This document shows positions 42,890 to 55,894 of a stretch of DNA of 64,000 nt, one piece after another. The DNA is taken from the NCBI GenBank assembly GCA_021186555.1, contig JAJKFL010000427.1, forward strand, positions 16,792,005 to 16,856,004. Direction: 5' to 3'. This stretch comes from Reticulitermes speratus. Taxonomy: Eukaryota; Arthropoda; Insecta; Blattodea; Rhinotermitidae. Position 1 is the stretch's first letter, and every line of letters begins with the position of its first letter. The notes below the pieces were generated by a model. The model saw only the letters and a list, made by a program, of their open reading frames with translations, searched no databases and was not told the DNA's origin. The translations under genes and the position numbers were made by a program.

Positions 42890-44145
42890 AATGTATTTTT
42901 TTTTTTAATTTAAACCTGAGAGATTATAAAGTAACCACGAGGCATAAGAGGTTTTATTGTGGAGACAGTACATAATGAAGAATTAATTTCTTACGAATAA
43001 CATTCTATTTAAAAATATTAACGTAGGCCACTCATGAGCTACTGGAATCTTGCATATGCAGGGAATGTATATGCAAAACAACTGTGAAAGAAAAGTTTTG
43101 GGGGAGGGGGACCCATGAGACAAAAAGAAATAAAAAAAACCGCTTGTAGTACCGCGTGCAGGGGAGGAGAACAATGCACCAAGAATAAAAAGCAAGGGGT
43201 AAGCATTATGACTGACGTGGTATTATTTTCTTTATTGCCTCCCAACGAAAAAAAAAATAAATAAGAACAGTACTGGGAGGGGCTTCACGCAATTTGCAAC
43301 ATAAACAGGAGGAGTCGGTGCGTTCTCACTCTTTTTAAATTCTGTTTCCTGTCTTTCTCGAAAACTCCGCCTACCATGCAGGGCCATTATAGGGAGGAGT
43401 TGGAAGGGAGGTAGCGGAAGCATGCATGGAGAGAAATTCATCACTTTTCGGGGGGGAAATGGCCCCCTACCTCTTCCCTTCCTTCGCTCCCATCACGTCA
43501 ATAGTATAATAAAAGTGCGCAGGACATGCATGGTGGAATACAGGGGTGGGTCTCATTTGGGGAGGATACATTAGGTTGTCATGGAAACTCGAAACATTAT
43601 ACCACCCCCTACATTAATCCATTCCTCTCTTCCACTTACCTCCCCTCCTCCCCTTCACTCATTAGTACCCAAGCCTTCTGTTATACCGCCTACTCACACC
43701 CGCACGTCGCTAAATATGTGTGTGTATGTGTGTGTGTGCGTGCATATGGGAGGAGCTCCGGCACAATATGGTAGTTGCAGTTTGCACTTCGATATCCAGA
43801 TGTACACAAATCCACCCCAAAGACTAGCAACAACGTTTATCTAATGAGTCAATCAGTGGCCTGGACAGAAAAACTGCAGTTTCACAAACGATCCCAGTCT
43901 TGGTTGCATGTAGCCACGCTGACTCCAAACTTCAAACAATAAAATTACTTGAATCATTAAGGCTTCTTACAATATTACGATTATTGTCTTTCCTTGTTCA
44001 CCATAATTTTGCATCACGTGCTCTTAACTTTTTGAGCCAATTATCAAGCTACGTTTAAAGTAAATATTCACCACTTATTATACAGGACACTAAACCCTGG
44101 TACAGATATTCCACGGAATGGCAGGAAAAACATAATTTACATTTA
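42890..44145. other. No recognised feature
   Basis: Contains G-rich and C-rich stretches (43090-43500) and a short GT-rich run at 43717-43740, but no element or gene could be supported. Confidence 0.5.
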
Positions 44146-44157
44146 TAATATAATAAT

Positions 44158-44420
44158 GCCGATCCCAGTGGCCGTGCGGTCTAAGGCGTGGGTCTTCGGC
44201 TGCTCGCTTACTAGGATCGTGAGTTCGAATCCCACCGGGGGCATGGATGTCTGTCTCTTGTGAGTGTTGTGTGATGTCAGGTAGAGGTCTCTGCGACGGG
44301 CTGGTCCCTCGTCCAGAGGAGTCCTACCGAGTGTGGTGTGTCTCAAATGTGTGATCATGAAACCTCGAAATGAGGAGGCCCAGGCCCATACAGGGCTGTA
44401 CAGCCAAACAAAAAAAAAAA
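44158..44420 (+). mobile_element. SINE A
   Basis: Full-length, from gccgatcccagtggccgtgc through cgtgagttcgaatcccacc to ggcccaggcccatacagggc with an A12 end. atataataat occurs on both sides (44148-44157 and 44436-44445), but the region is AT-rich, so the duplication is only suggestive. Confidence 0.9.
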
Positions 44421-44677
44421 ATATATAAGACTTATATATAATAATATTTAAAAATAAGTTACAATAATATAATTAGTGGGATGTGGGATAGCGCAGTTGG
44501 TATACTGACTAGGCTACGGGTTGGACTATACGGGGTTTGAATCCCAGTAGGGGTAAGAGGTTTTGTATAACTTTATATTGTTCATCCCATGCACTGTCGA
44601 TAACTAATTCACAATACTCAGACCAACAAAATGCACAGTACTGTTTCTTAAATATTTACATGATATCAAGCAAAACA

Positions 44678-44718
44678 TTCCTACATGTTTCGATCCCCAA
44701 GGGACCATCATCAGGGAA
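44678..44718 (-). ncRNA. Hammerhead-like ribozyme motif, left arm
   Basis: On minus: ttcc, CTGATGAT, hairpin GGTCCC/GGGATC (one G-U pair), GAAAC, palindrome ACATGT, A at the site, ggaa pairing with ttcc. All three helices can form. Confidence 0.65.
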
Positions 44719-44966
44719 CTAACCAAAGCAATACTGCATAAAACTAAATTAGCAACTTTTGTACACACATGATGTAAAAGGGTTAAATATTTAAAATGTA
44801 GGTAATTCTTTGTAATATAGTTGTATAAGTGTAATGGATCTTGGTATACAGTACACTTGTACAACTATTCTACAAAGAACTGTCTACATTTGAACTATTT
44901 GACCCTTTTACATCATGTGTGTACAAAAGTTGCTAATTTAGTTTTATGCAGTATTGCTTTGGTTAG

Positions 44967-45007
44967 TTCCCTGATGATGGTCCCTTGGGGATCGAAACAT
45001 GTAGGAA
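44967..45007 (+). ncRNA. Hammerhead-like ribozyme motif, right arm
   Basis: Plus-strand copy with the same parts: ttcc, CTGATGAT, GGTCCC/GGGATC stem, GAAAC, ACATGT, A, ggaa. The stem I sequence differs from that of the copies at 290 (gccc/gggc), 9066 (aaccc/gggtt) and 60860 (aggc/gcct) while pairing is kept. Confidence 0.65.
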
Positions 45008-45279
45008 TATTTTGCTTGATATTATGTAAATATTTAAGAAACAGTACTGTGCATTTTGTTGGTCTGAGATTCTCCAAACCGTCCAGACCGGCTCTGGGGC
45101 CCACCCTGCCTCCTATTCCATGAGTACCGCGGTTGTTTCCCAAAGTGTAAAGGGGCCGGGGCGTGAAGTTGACCACTCTTCTCCATCTAGTGACGAGGTT
45201 AAGAATGAGTAGAGCTATACCTACAGTCTTCCTACATACCCTCATGGCGTGGACATACGCTGAATTTACCTTTTTGTAA

Positions 45280-46520
45280 TCGAACTGGCCAGGAAATCGG
45301 AAGGTAGTATAACAAAAGAAGTACTGGTGGCCGAAGAATGGTGGAGCAGCGTCCTCACGACAGGTTACAACAAGCCTTATTCCTCACAATGACATTCTAG
45401 GCAGACAGCCAGCGAATTATCTAACGCAGATTGCTGAGTTCCTTCAGTATCGCGATAAAGTTGACCAAATTCTTGTACCAAGCCGCCAGGCTGCCATTAG
45501 AAAAGAAAAACAGCCGGCTAAATCACGTTCCTTTAAGAACTGTAACCATTAAAGCAACGTATAGTTGAATTTATGGTGGGTGTGACCTGAGACTTTGCAA
45601 TGTGGCCAATTACGCAGAGCGACGCTTGTAAAAATAAAACCAACATTCTGGAATTTGTCTGAATGGATTTAGACAAGAGAACATTTTTAAATGTAAATTT
45701 ATAGCCAGTTATAATTAAATAATTATGTCATTAGCAAAAAAAATACAGTATAAATTCAATGAAAAAGTATCGCTGTAACTCGGACAGTTTCTGGTTTCTT
45801 TCCCGAGGGTCGGCTAACCTAGCTTCGGTCCAATTGTCAACTTCTTTCTACAGTTCCCAGCGTGAAGTGAATGCATGACGTTGGAACAATCATTTTGCAA
45901 AAAAACTTGGCACGCATACGATGTTTCAGGTTTCTGCCAATGCACCTGTCAAACACACGAGGAACTTGTAATAAGTATCGAGTTTTTAAGCACAATGATC
46001 CAGCTTTGGATGACGAGGTGTAAGGGGGTAATACCCTAAACTTTGAGCTATTTAAAGATTTCTACTCGGTGAAAAATGAAGTCGCGGCTGGTAGCCCATA
46101 AGCATAGCACTGTCTCCTGATATGTGACACCGTGCAGTCTGGCGGAAATTTACCAACGTTCCGAAAGAAACTGCTGCCTCCCTCTTCAGAGTAAAAGAAA
46201 GCAGTTTTCTTCCTTCCAGCCTTTAATTTGAGAAGTTACATAAACTAACAATAAACGACTTCCAGCTAACAAAAGCAGATTTGAACTTAGGATAACATGT
46301 ATTTGAGCTGACATTTCTGACATGCTGATTCATGGTTTTATTTTGTTTCTGTTCATTCAAACGCGTGTCTATAGGCATGTACTGAAACCCCTCAGGTCAT
46401 GAAACCTAATTTTAAAAAGAATATCGATTTAACTGTCACCGTAACCATTTTAACAGATCCATTACTGTATGTACCATCTGACTTAACGACAAGCTGTCCA
46501 CGTGCTCGTCAGTGGAAGTA
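45280..46520. other. No recognised feature
   Basis: A weak repeat G trace is present near 46140-46190 (gaaactgctgcctccctctt). No gene or other element could be supported. Confidence 0.45.
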
Positions 46521-46526
46521 AGGTTC

Positions 46527-46758
46527 CACGCATTCTTAACCTCGGCACTAGAAGGAGGTAAGTGGTCAGCTTCAAGCACCGACCGCTTTAACCCTGTGGA
46601 ACGAACCCCTGGTACGTATTAAATGAGAGGCTGAGTGAGCCTCAGGGCCGGTCTGGACGTTTCGGAGGAGAAAAATCTTTGGCCCCTGCTGGGAATCGAG
46701 ATATGATTCTTCATGTTGCAGCCCGTACCTCAGTCATCATCCCAACTACACAGCTGCT
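46527..46758 (-). mobile_element. SINE B, diverged
   Basis: Minus copy from cattcttaacctcggcacta through gcctcagggccggtctggac to a worn head (ctgggaatcgagatatgatt). The TTTACC tail is missing. Confidence 0.8.
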
Positions 46759-46924
46759 TTAACACTAGAAAGAAACTGCCCACACAATGTTTGTGTATCA
46801 TACAGTTCTTACCAAACGACTAAATATCAGCTATTTCTCTACATTGTAATAATGAATAGTTTTGCAGTGGAGACAGACTGCATTCTCTGAGAGGTAGGAA
46901 CATAAGTTTTATATATTTTCTTAG

Positions 46925-47093
46925 CTGAACCTTCGGGTTTCCCTCTCAATATCATTTAACCACCATCTTCAGGATCCAAGAAGCTCAAGAAAAGAACCCT
47001 TCGTGGATTCTGAAGATTGAGTTAGCAAGCTCCTCGAAAGGTCCGTAATTATTTACCAGTCAACACGGCGTAACTTCCTAGATGAATTTAATC
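46925..47093 (+). mobile_element. Repeat G fragment
   Basis: ggattctgaagattgagtta, then ctcgaaaggtccgtaattat and agtcaacacggcgtaac match other G copies. It leads directly into the 35-bp array, whose unit is the G tail motif. Confidence 0.5.
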
Positions 47094-47605
47094 TCATCAA
47101 CACCGCTGAATCTCCACATGTCGCAAATCAACACTGCTGTGACAATCTCCACATCTCGCACATCAACACCGCTGTGAGAACCTCAAAATCTCCAACATCA
47201 ACACCGCTGTGAGAATATCAAAATCTCCAACATCAATACCGCTGTGAGAATCTCCACATCTCGCACATCAACACCAGTGTGAGAACCTCAAAATCTCCAA
47301 CATCAACACCGTTGTGAGAATCTCAAAATCTCCAACATCAACACCGCTGTGAGAATCTCCACATCTCGCACATCAACACCAGTGTGAGAACCTCAAATCT
47401 CCAACATCAACACGTTGTGAGAATCTCAAAATCTCCAACATCAACACCGCTGTGAGAATCTCCACATCTCGCACATCAACACCGCTGTCAGAACCTCAAA
47501 ATCTCCAACATCAACACCGCTGTGAGAATCTCAAAATCTCCAACATCAACACCGCTGTGAGAATCTCCACATCTCGCACATCAACACCGCTGAGAATCTC
47601 AAAGT
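47094..47605. repeat. 35-bp minisatellite with 105-bp higher-order repeat
   Basis: About fifteen 35-bp units beginning tcaacaccgctgtgagaa. Type X units end tctccacatctcgcaca. Types Y and Y' end tcaaaatctccaaca and differ at gaacctc versus gaatctc. The order is X Y Y' repeated four times and then X, a regular trimer of about 105 bp. Confidence 0.93.
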
Positions 47606-47609
47606 CTCA

Positions 47610-48475
47610 CAACACATAATGATCACAGCACTAATTAACCATGACAGGAAACCCGGAAGTGCAACTCAGAATTACAGGACAGAACGACATCTCACGAGCC
47701 CTACAGTGCTCCTCGCTAAGTGAGAGGCGTTTCGTGTCTTATTGAACCGGAAGGTTGTCTGAATTATTTCACTTTCCAATTTATATTTATAACATTCATA
47801 AATTAGTTTATTTACAACCGCTCTAAACCCTTCTACAGGCCATACAAAAAAAAGGGAACACAAAAAACATAAATAATTGCAACACGAAATTTATTTACTT
47901 AAATGCCTCATGTAACTACTGTCCTGCTGCACTACAGCACATAAAAGAAGTCACATTCAAGTTTCCAGATGGAATCAAGCGCAAAATACGTTCAATTATT
48001 GTCTACCAAAAGGGCAGTTTAATGAGTTAAAACTGCACAAACAGATACCGCAACAAAACGCTGGGAACACAACGATTTTAAAATAGGTACTGAGTACAAT
48101 GGAAGGACTGAAATGATGAGCCTTAAAAGGCTCATTAGAGTATACTTAGTTCTAAGTCAACACTGCAGCTGCTGCATGTCTTTCACTGATAAAACACGTG
48201 TGCATATTGTTACACAGGTTAATTCACGAGTGCACAAATCGCGGCCGCCAGATCCCCAAGACGACTAAATTCTGGACCGCGCCGCCTAATATGTGTAGGC
48301 TTGAGTGTGCAAGTTGCTTCATGCCACCGTCCTGGCAGCTACAATTTGGAGCTCGCTAGTAGAATTTTCGAAAATTTGTGTACCTTTTATTCATCCATAA
48401 TTACAGGCTTTTACCAACATAATTACAAATATTCGTCCCACAGCGCCTACTAGCGTTCTTTATTAGAACGTTTTA
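47610..48475. other. No recognised feature
   Basis: No element, RNA or coding signal could be supported. Confidence 0.5.
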
Positions 48476-48479
48476 TCGT

Positions 48480-50045
48480 CGTAGAAAAACTGTTTAGTTG
48501 ACAGCTATACAGATATGTGATCTGTACGTTATTAGAACTGTTTAGTTGACAGCTATACAGATATGTGACTCTGTACGTATATTAGAACTGTTTAGTTGAC
48601 AGCTATACAGATATGTGACTCTGTACGTATATTAGAACTGTTTAGTTGACAGCTATACAGATATGTGACTCTGTACGTATATTAGAACTGTTTAGTTGAC
48701 AGCTATACAGATATGTGACTCTGTACGTATATTAGAACTGTTTAGTTGACAGCTATACAGATATGTGACTCTGTACGTTATTAGAACTGTTTAGTTGACA
48801 GCTATACAGATATGTGACTCTGTACGTTATTAGAACTGTTTAGTTGACAGCTATACAGATATGTGACTCTGTACGTATATTAGAACTGTTTAGTTGACAG
48901 CTATACAGATATGTGACTCTGTACGTTATTAGAACTGTTTAGTTGACAGCTATACAGATATGTGACTCTGTACGTTATTAGAACTGTTTAGTTGACAGCT
49001 ATACAGATATGTGACTCTGTACGTATATTAGAACTGTTTAGTTGACAGCTATACAGATATGTGACTCTGTACGTATATTAGAACTGTTTAGTTGACAGCT
49101 ATACAGATATGTGACTCTGTACGTATATTAGAACTGTTTAGTTGACAGCTATACAGATATGTGACTCTGTACGTATATTAGAACTGTTTAGTTGACAGCT
49201 ATACAGATATGTGACTCTGTACGTATATTAGAACTGTTTAGTTGACAGCTATACAGATATGTGACTCTGTACGTATATTAGAACTGTTTAGTTGACAGCT
49301 ATACAGATATGTGACTCTGTACGTTATTAGAACTGTTTAGTTGACAGCTATACAGATATGTGACTCTGTACGTATATTAGAACTGTTTAGTTGACAGCTA
49401 TACAGATATGTGACTCTGTACGTATATTAGAACTGTTTAGTTGACAGCTATACAGATATGTGACTCTGTACGTTATTAGAACTGTTTAGTTGACAGCTAT
49501 ACAGATATGTGACTCTGTACGTTATTAGAACTGTTTAGTTGACAGCTATACAGATATGTGACTCTGTACGTATATTAGAACTGTTTAGTTGACAGCTATA
49601 CAGATATGTGACTCTGTACGTTATTAGAACTGTTTAGTTGACAGCTATACAGATATGTGACTCTGTACGTTATTAGAACTGTTTAGTTGACAGCTATACA
49701 GATATGTGACTCTGTACGTTATTAGAACTGTTTAGTTGACAGCTATACCGATATGACCTGACGTTATTAGAACTGTAGTTACAGCTTAGATAGTGACCTG
49801 TACGTTATTAAACTGTTAGTTGACAGCTATACCGATATGTGACTCTGTACGTATAGAAGTTTAGTTGACAGCTATATGCACTATGCATATATGTGACTCT
49901 GTACGTTATTAGAACTGTTTAGTTGACAGCTATACAGATATGTGACTCTGTACGTTATTAGAACTGTTTAGTTGACAGCTATACAGATATGTGACTTACT
50001 TTATTAGAATTGTGTAATTGACAACTATACAAATATGTGACTGTA
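48480..50045. repeat. 49/50-bp satellite-like array, about 31 units
   Basis: Units of 50 bp (A, ending tacgtatatt) and 49 bp (B, ending tacgttatt) share agaactgtttagttgacagc and tatacagatatgtgactctg. About 25 units are nearly identical. From about 49740 the units decay with deletions and an inserted tgcactatgcat. Each unit holds the imperfect inverted repeat acagatatgtgactctgt. Confidence 0.97.
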
Positions 50046-50049
50046 CGTT

Positions 50050-51080
50050 ATTGTATCCAGAAGTTCCGTTTATTATTGCACCAGTGTGTTTACCCGTCAA
50101 TAATGATGGATTAGAAAATAAAGGCAATGAAATGATTTTTATTTGCAATCAAATAAAAATATCAATCACAGACTAACAACACAGACAGACACACAGAACT
50201 TCAGTTTTGTTTATGAGAAGATTACATCGCGAGTATCGGTCGTGCGAAAAGCATCAGTAGGAAGGATATTATGAGTTAAACTTTGTCATCGTTTAACATT
50301 GGTCCTTGTTTGTTTCGGGAAGTTTCTGACAATGTCACAATTTATGTAACTTGACAGTTAAATTATAATTAACCGACAGAAAAACAGACTCTTAAAAATA
50401 AATCGCCTTTTCTAATGTTATCCCCTGTGATTTGTTTGGGGTCATTGCAAATTCCAGCATTACTGGAAACTGTCTTCTTGTTAGTACAAAAGGCAGTTAA
50501 TTGTGTTTAACCCCAAGCTAAGCCGGTTCTTGGAGGAAGAAATTAACTCCTACGGATTTACTTGATAAAATTATTACCTTTAAATAATTTTCATGCATTT
50601 CCTTGATTTGAGCGTTAGATTTTCCCCGTTTAACAGTTTTAATCTTCCATTATGAAAATGTTAAAGCCCATGTTAATGTCCTCTTTCTAACTCTTCCTTC
50701 AACTAATACGTTAGACATTTGTACCACTGACATTGTTCTGATATTATGTTCCATCTTTTCTTTTATGTTTGCAATCAGTGTGTCAAATAATAATCATATT
50801 TATATTCATACTGTCTGAATAATTTAACAGAGCATTAATGGGCGTAAGCAATGCAAGGAAAAATAATGCTCCCCCCCATAACCATGGAAACTACAGTGTA
50901 GTTTGAGCGAAACACACAGACACAACTTGTATATATACTGGAATGTTGTCTTAGTTTGTAGAATGTCCCTTTGGCGGTGTAGGTCTGACAGCAACGGACC
51001 AATCAGCACCAAGCTTCAATTGCTGTGGCCGAGACTGGAGTCATATACGAAAGAAACCCAAATAAACCTTTCAGTCTCAA
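50050..51080. other. No recognised feature
   Basis: AT-rich sequence without element or gene. ORF-sized stretches near 50824-51112 overlap on both strands. Confidence 0.5.
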
Positions 51081-51084
51081 TTAT

Positions 51085-51205
51085 ACTTACATATTCAGTT
51101 CGTACCGCGTAGTAAACAAACTCCGCCTGGGTTATAAATATCAAGTAGTTAATGCTGTAGAAGGCAATCATCGTTTTTTTTCTGAGATCGATATAGAACA
51201 CATAA
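51085..51205 (+). mobile_element. Interspersed repeat H, 3' part
   Basis: ttcgtaccgcgtagtaaaca, ctgggttataaatatcaagt and a gaaggcaatcatcg-type segment match the 3' part of the copy at 42600-42880. Confidence 0.5.
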
Positions 51206-51209
51206 ATGT

Positions 51210-51995
51210 ACACTGTGAACAGACTGTACAGTGCCTGAATGTTAAAACTGTCGGTAGTTAAGTTACCGTTACCGCTAGTTTTGAAAGGGTCACACTCTTC
51301 CAGTCATATAGATATTTGTTATAGATTAAATTATACCCCTTAACCACAATAACCGGCCCGTCTCATTTGAGTTTCGAAATAGCAGTGAATATTTCAAACA
51401 TGGCTTTATGCCTCTCATCTGTTTGTCTTCTCACGATGTCTGGACCTTCTTTTTGTAAGCTTCCTCCTTTTTTGAATACGACGACGAAACTTGCTCAACA
51501 ACTCTGTAAGACACCTTTCTTGTAGCAGCTTTGGTTTTTGTTTGTTACGTATGGTAATGCGTTCAAGCGAAGCTGCAGGCACAACTGTCTGCTGCAATGC
51601 ACACAGTACAAGTCAAGTGTTATGTGGACAGGCCGCAGCCACAGTGGCCACAAAGTGCATTGTGCAGTTAATGACATGTATTTCTGGAACAGTTCTTTAG
51701 CCCCTCGCTTAACAATTGCTTCGGATTTAAACTGCCGACTGATCAGAGTCGCGCTTTCATTTTAAAATTCAGTGGTACGGCTTTACTGCAGTTCAAAATT
51801 GTGTAAAAAACATGTTCTATATAAAGAAACTGGTCTACAGATTATGATTTATCAATGGCAGAAAACGCGGGGAGGACAAAACCTTGCGATTATTTACTTC
51901 CAAAAACTAAGCTTGTCGTTTCCGCGGATTTGTGATACCAAAGCACGCCCACAGAGCGACGGAGGCACAGTGTGAAATAAAGCTGTCTGTTTACG
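51210..51995. other. No recognised feature
   Basis: No element or gene. Overlapping frames of 60-75 codons on both strands have no motif. Confidence 0.45.
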
Positions 51996-51999
51996 CGTC

Positions 52000-52272
52000 A
52001 TGACAGCATATGAGGTAGTAGATGTAGAGATCCAACAATTATTAATCTCGGTACTAGATGGAGATGAATGGGCAGTTTCACGTCCCAGCCGCTTTACCCG
52101 CTGAGAAAGTGCGCGGGGTACTGTTTGAATAAGAGACTGTGTGGGCCTGAGGGCCGCTGTGGAGGTTTTGGAGAAGACAAAAATTTCCGGTTCTGCGGGG
52201 ACTCGAACCATAATGCCACGGTCACACAGCCCGAAGCCTAGTCCCTACACAGACCAAGTCATCCTGGCTCCT
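52000..52272 (-). mobile_element. SINE B, diverged
   Basis: Minus copy with tattaatctcggtactagat, tttcacgtcccagccgcttt, gtgggcctgagggccgctgt and a head with gggactcgaaccataatgcc. The tail is eroded. Confidence 0.8.
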
Positions 52273-52279
52273 ACAAAAT

Positions 52280-54990
52280 AGGGCCCAACATACTGGTAAT
52301 TTGGATTGGCAAGTGGTACAAAACAGGGCGACTGACATAAGGGGAGAGTCGTATTAAATATAAATAGACTTAGGGTACAGTTCAAACGCCATTTTTGAGA
52401 CGGTTATACGTCTGCCGGTACAGGCTCAACAACGACATTAACGCCTCTATAATGCTACAAGAACGTCCTGTCCCCAGTGCATCAGACAGCCACAAGGCAC
52501 CTTCGACAGACATCCATAGTGTTCCGTATTCAAGTTCTTCCAACAGTTCGAATGCCTGTCAAAACATTTTATATCCTGACATATTTTCGCGGACATGTTC
52601 CTTTATCCCAGGCATATGCCGAGATAGCACTTCAAATTCGTTGACTACTTCCTTTCACAGCTTGTCAAATAGTCACTAATCGTCTTTATCATTCAACGCT
52701 GCAGGCTATGGCCTGGGTCAAATTAAACTTAAAATATAAATTGCCATAATTTGTTCCACGCTCATACTAATGTATTTGCGTATATTCACATTAGAACATG
52801 CATTTTCTGCAATTACTACAATTCAATTGTCATAAAATATAAAATAGCATGCAATATATCTAAAACCTCAGTACTTATATCAATAATTACTACAATTACA
52901 TACAAAAGTCTATCATTTCAATAATTATAATTATTAAAATTGACAGACTATTATTATCATTAAGCATCACTGTTGTAGCTGCCAGTTCTCGTGCTATCGT
53001 CATAATTTCCACTGTTCCACTTAAATATTTTTCCAGACATAAATCACACACATAAAATTTTTCTTATTTGTTGTTTCGCATCTGTATGGCAGGTATGACC
53101 AAGTTCTTGTCTTCTGTACTTTTAGTTGTCGGTGCAATGACCCAGTGTTAATAAAATTGTTTTTATTTCTGTATATACATATGTGTACACACATCTGTCT
53201 ACGTCGATAATCTGAAAGCGAAAGGCCAGTGTTACCTACAGGGTGTGGTGGTCGCGCTGCTCGTCAGTTACATATTAATGCATAAAATAGGACACGACGT
53301 AGACGCAGGCAAATACAAATAAATTACTCCTTGAACTTCTCTTCTGCATGGTACATCCTCTAATTTGTCCTGATTCAGAATTATGTACTACTGAAACAAG
53401 CAACTCACTAGCGACAAAATAAAATCTTAAACCTCTGTATTTTCTCTATACCAGTTTTAGATCAATTCTGAATGGCAGAAAGGGAGGTTCGAATCCGCGG
53501 TGGCCTATATACTCCGCATGCATGTAAACTGGTCAGTCAAATTCAGCTATACCTATGTCTCACGGGGAGCACAGTCGCTCAAGGCACATAGGCACGTCTC
53601 GCTAACTCCATCAATTTGTATTCGGCATGGAGGCTATTCTTCTTCCGGTGTCAGCCATCACACTCCTCGTTCCTGCCTTCACGTCACGTCTCTACAGCTT
53701 GTCTGCTTCTACAATATCCCTAACGGACAGACAGTTCGCTTCGATCACTAGTAAGAAGCACAGTGCACATCTTCAGGCAGGTACTTGACAAAGAAAAGTA
53801 CAGTAATGGCAAGTCGTGTCATAGATGTGCAAAGCAAAGTTAAAATACAAAAGTTAAAATGGATAAAAATAATAAAAAGCACAGTACAGAATGTGTATCA
53901 CAATAGTTGTTATTTGATTGGAAATAAAAAACATCTATTGAAGAATTTAAACTTCGTTTTTAGGGATATGTCCCTCTTTCTCCTCTGGTTGTTTATGTCA
54001 CCATACATGAAAGAGTTGGAGATGGCCGATAACATGTAGGAGGACTACAACATGTTTTTATATTATTGTATATAATTATAGTGCAGTTGTTGGAATATAT
54101 ACTGTGACATACAAATATGTTTTTATGTTTCTTCTTCATATAACAGTGCCTGACACCATTACTTAAAATATATAGGTATGTGAGTGATTTCGTGAGGGTT
54201 GGCATTACATTATGAAATACTGAAATCTAAGATGACCGAAGGGGCGAGCTCGTTGAAGACAAAGAATTTTGTTCCGTAAGGTTGTGTACCCTAGACATGG
54301 TGTATCTTCAAACATGTTTTAAGACTAAGCACAGAAAGCAGTGCATTACAAGGGAGCACAAAAATAGTTATTTGTCTAACTAAAGCTCTGAAATACGAGA
54401 TAGTAAAATGAGCAAAACTGATCATGGATCAAGCAGAGGATTCCGCATGTAAACGATAGCCTATATTAACACACTGATGACCCCGACTGGATACTGGACA
54501 TTAGTTTAATGCGTTGATTATTCTAACAATTTTTGTTATCCGAACTCAGCAAACCGATTACTTACGCACATATGTGGATTTGTCACATCCGAACTGCAAA
54601 CCATTTTACTGCTGCTATTTATTGTCACAATATATACTGTCAGCCAGAAAAAGAAACATCAACGAATGACAATACTCGGTCTATCTAAAATTATTTTAGA
54701 TACAGTATTTAGTTTCGAAGCTCGTTATAACGATCAACGCGCAGTTTTCCCCAGCTCTACTGCGAGGGTCATGGAGATGCAGCGTGTTTCCTGTCAGACA
54801 GAATTCAATTTATAAAATTTATAAATAATGTATAGACATAGATTAATTTTTGACTTCGAAACGTTAAAAAATAACACTGCCTCAATTTTATCCATCTGGT
54901 TACTTTACTTCATTAGTTTCATCTTGACTTGTAATGTAATGACCTCCATAAACATACAGGTGTAATGTTACAATTGCAAATATTGCACTG
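52280..54990. other. 2.7 kb without firm feature
   Basis: At 53488, gaggttcgaatccgcgg resembles a tRNA B box without a matching A box or family body. The remainder has no recognisable repeat, RNA or gene. Near 54998-55034 gattcattcgggtcaaaacatgtc looks like a badly worn hammerhead-like motif. Confidence 0.45.
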
Positions 54991-55039
54991 TAGATAAATA
55001 ATGATTCATTCGGGTCAAAACATGTCACCAAAATATAAT

Positions 55040-55885
55040 AAAATTATACTGTATTTATGTACGACACTGGTTGTTTTGTGTAGACGGTATAAGGAACGTA
55101 AGGTAAAACATCACCATTTACGTGGTAATACAGACTCAACTTTTAGGCAGTGAAATGGGACGCAGTAGTTACTACAGAAATATGCCCTGATGTTATTCAC
55201 ATGAAAAAACAAATTATTGCTGTCCTGGCCTTCCTTCAAACACGGAATTCGTATATAGGCCTACATTGTTCATTTTATGCCTAAATGTATGAACTCTTAC
55301 ATTAGGCCTCTCTATTGTATCATATGAACAAAATTTATATTACTGGTACTCAACTTGCTTAAGCACTGACAATTTTAAACTCGCTAACAAGTGCAAGTTT
55401 CGGTTACTTAGGAATAAGACAGTTTACTTCTCTAATGAAATTTCAGTTCAACATACTGCAAGCAATTCTAAAATGGGTTTAAAGTTCAACCACGTTACAA
55501 CCACAATCAAATTTCTTTAATTTCTAAGCAGTTCCACTCACAACTTTAATCTTTCCACCACGTTCACCGTTGCTCCATAACTTTTGTGAATATGTTCGAA
55601 ATTCTGAACATTTTTAGCTCCAGTCCATAAGTATCAGAACATGCTCTAAGATTCCGCCACAATCAAGATATGCCAGAACTAGCGTTAAGTCAGTTTCAGA
55701 GGAACGTGAAGGAGAGCAGAGGAATCCACTTTGTTAGCAATCCAGCCCCACCGTAAATAATATCATCCTTTGATAAAGGCAATGGAAGAGAGTGGTTGGC
55801 TGGCGGCCACAAATACCGTATCACGTCTCAAGTACTTCACACAGCCGTGAGAAACATTTGAAATGAGTTATTTGGACGTTGTCTG
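55040..55885. other. No recognised feature
   Basis: AT-rich sequence without element or gene. Confidence 0.5.
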
Positions 55886-55894
55886 GCTCTTTAG

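Larger units (their letters stand above)
44562..45068. mobile_element. Palindromic hammerhead-bearing element inside SINE B
   Basis: Arms 44617-44790 and about 44890-45068 are close reverse complements: ctcagaccaacaaaatgcac against gtgcattttgttggtctgag. Each carries an outward-facing hammerhead-like motif. About 55 bp at the left lie outside the palindrome, as in the other members. It contains no gene. gaggtt and gagatt at the junctions may be worn ends of a target duplication. Confidence 0.65.
44477..45278 (+). mobile_element. SINE B split by a palindromic element
   Basis: The tRNA-like head (gatgtgggatagcgcagttg to gtttgaatcccagtaggggt) ends near 44561. The body resumes at about 45069 (tctccaaaccgtccagaccg, ggggccggggcgtgaagttg) and ends gaatttaccttttt. 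Joined, the two halves give a normal SINE B length. Confidence 0.85.

Noticed and set aside
43090-43500. CpG-island-like or promoter region suggested by G/C-rich tracts
   Set aside because: The tracts are strand-biased G or C runs without CpG richness, TATA or initiator context or an adjacent gene.
54998-55034. gattcattcgggtcaaaacatgtc as a hammerhead
   Set aside because: The CTGANGA half is lost and GAAAC is changed to CAAAAC; too degraded to call.
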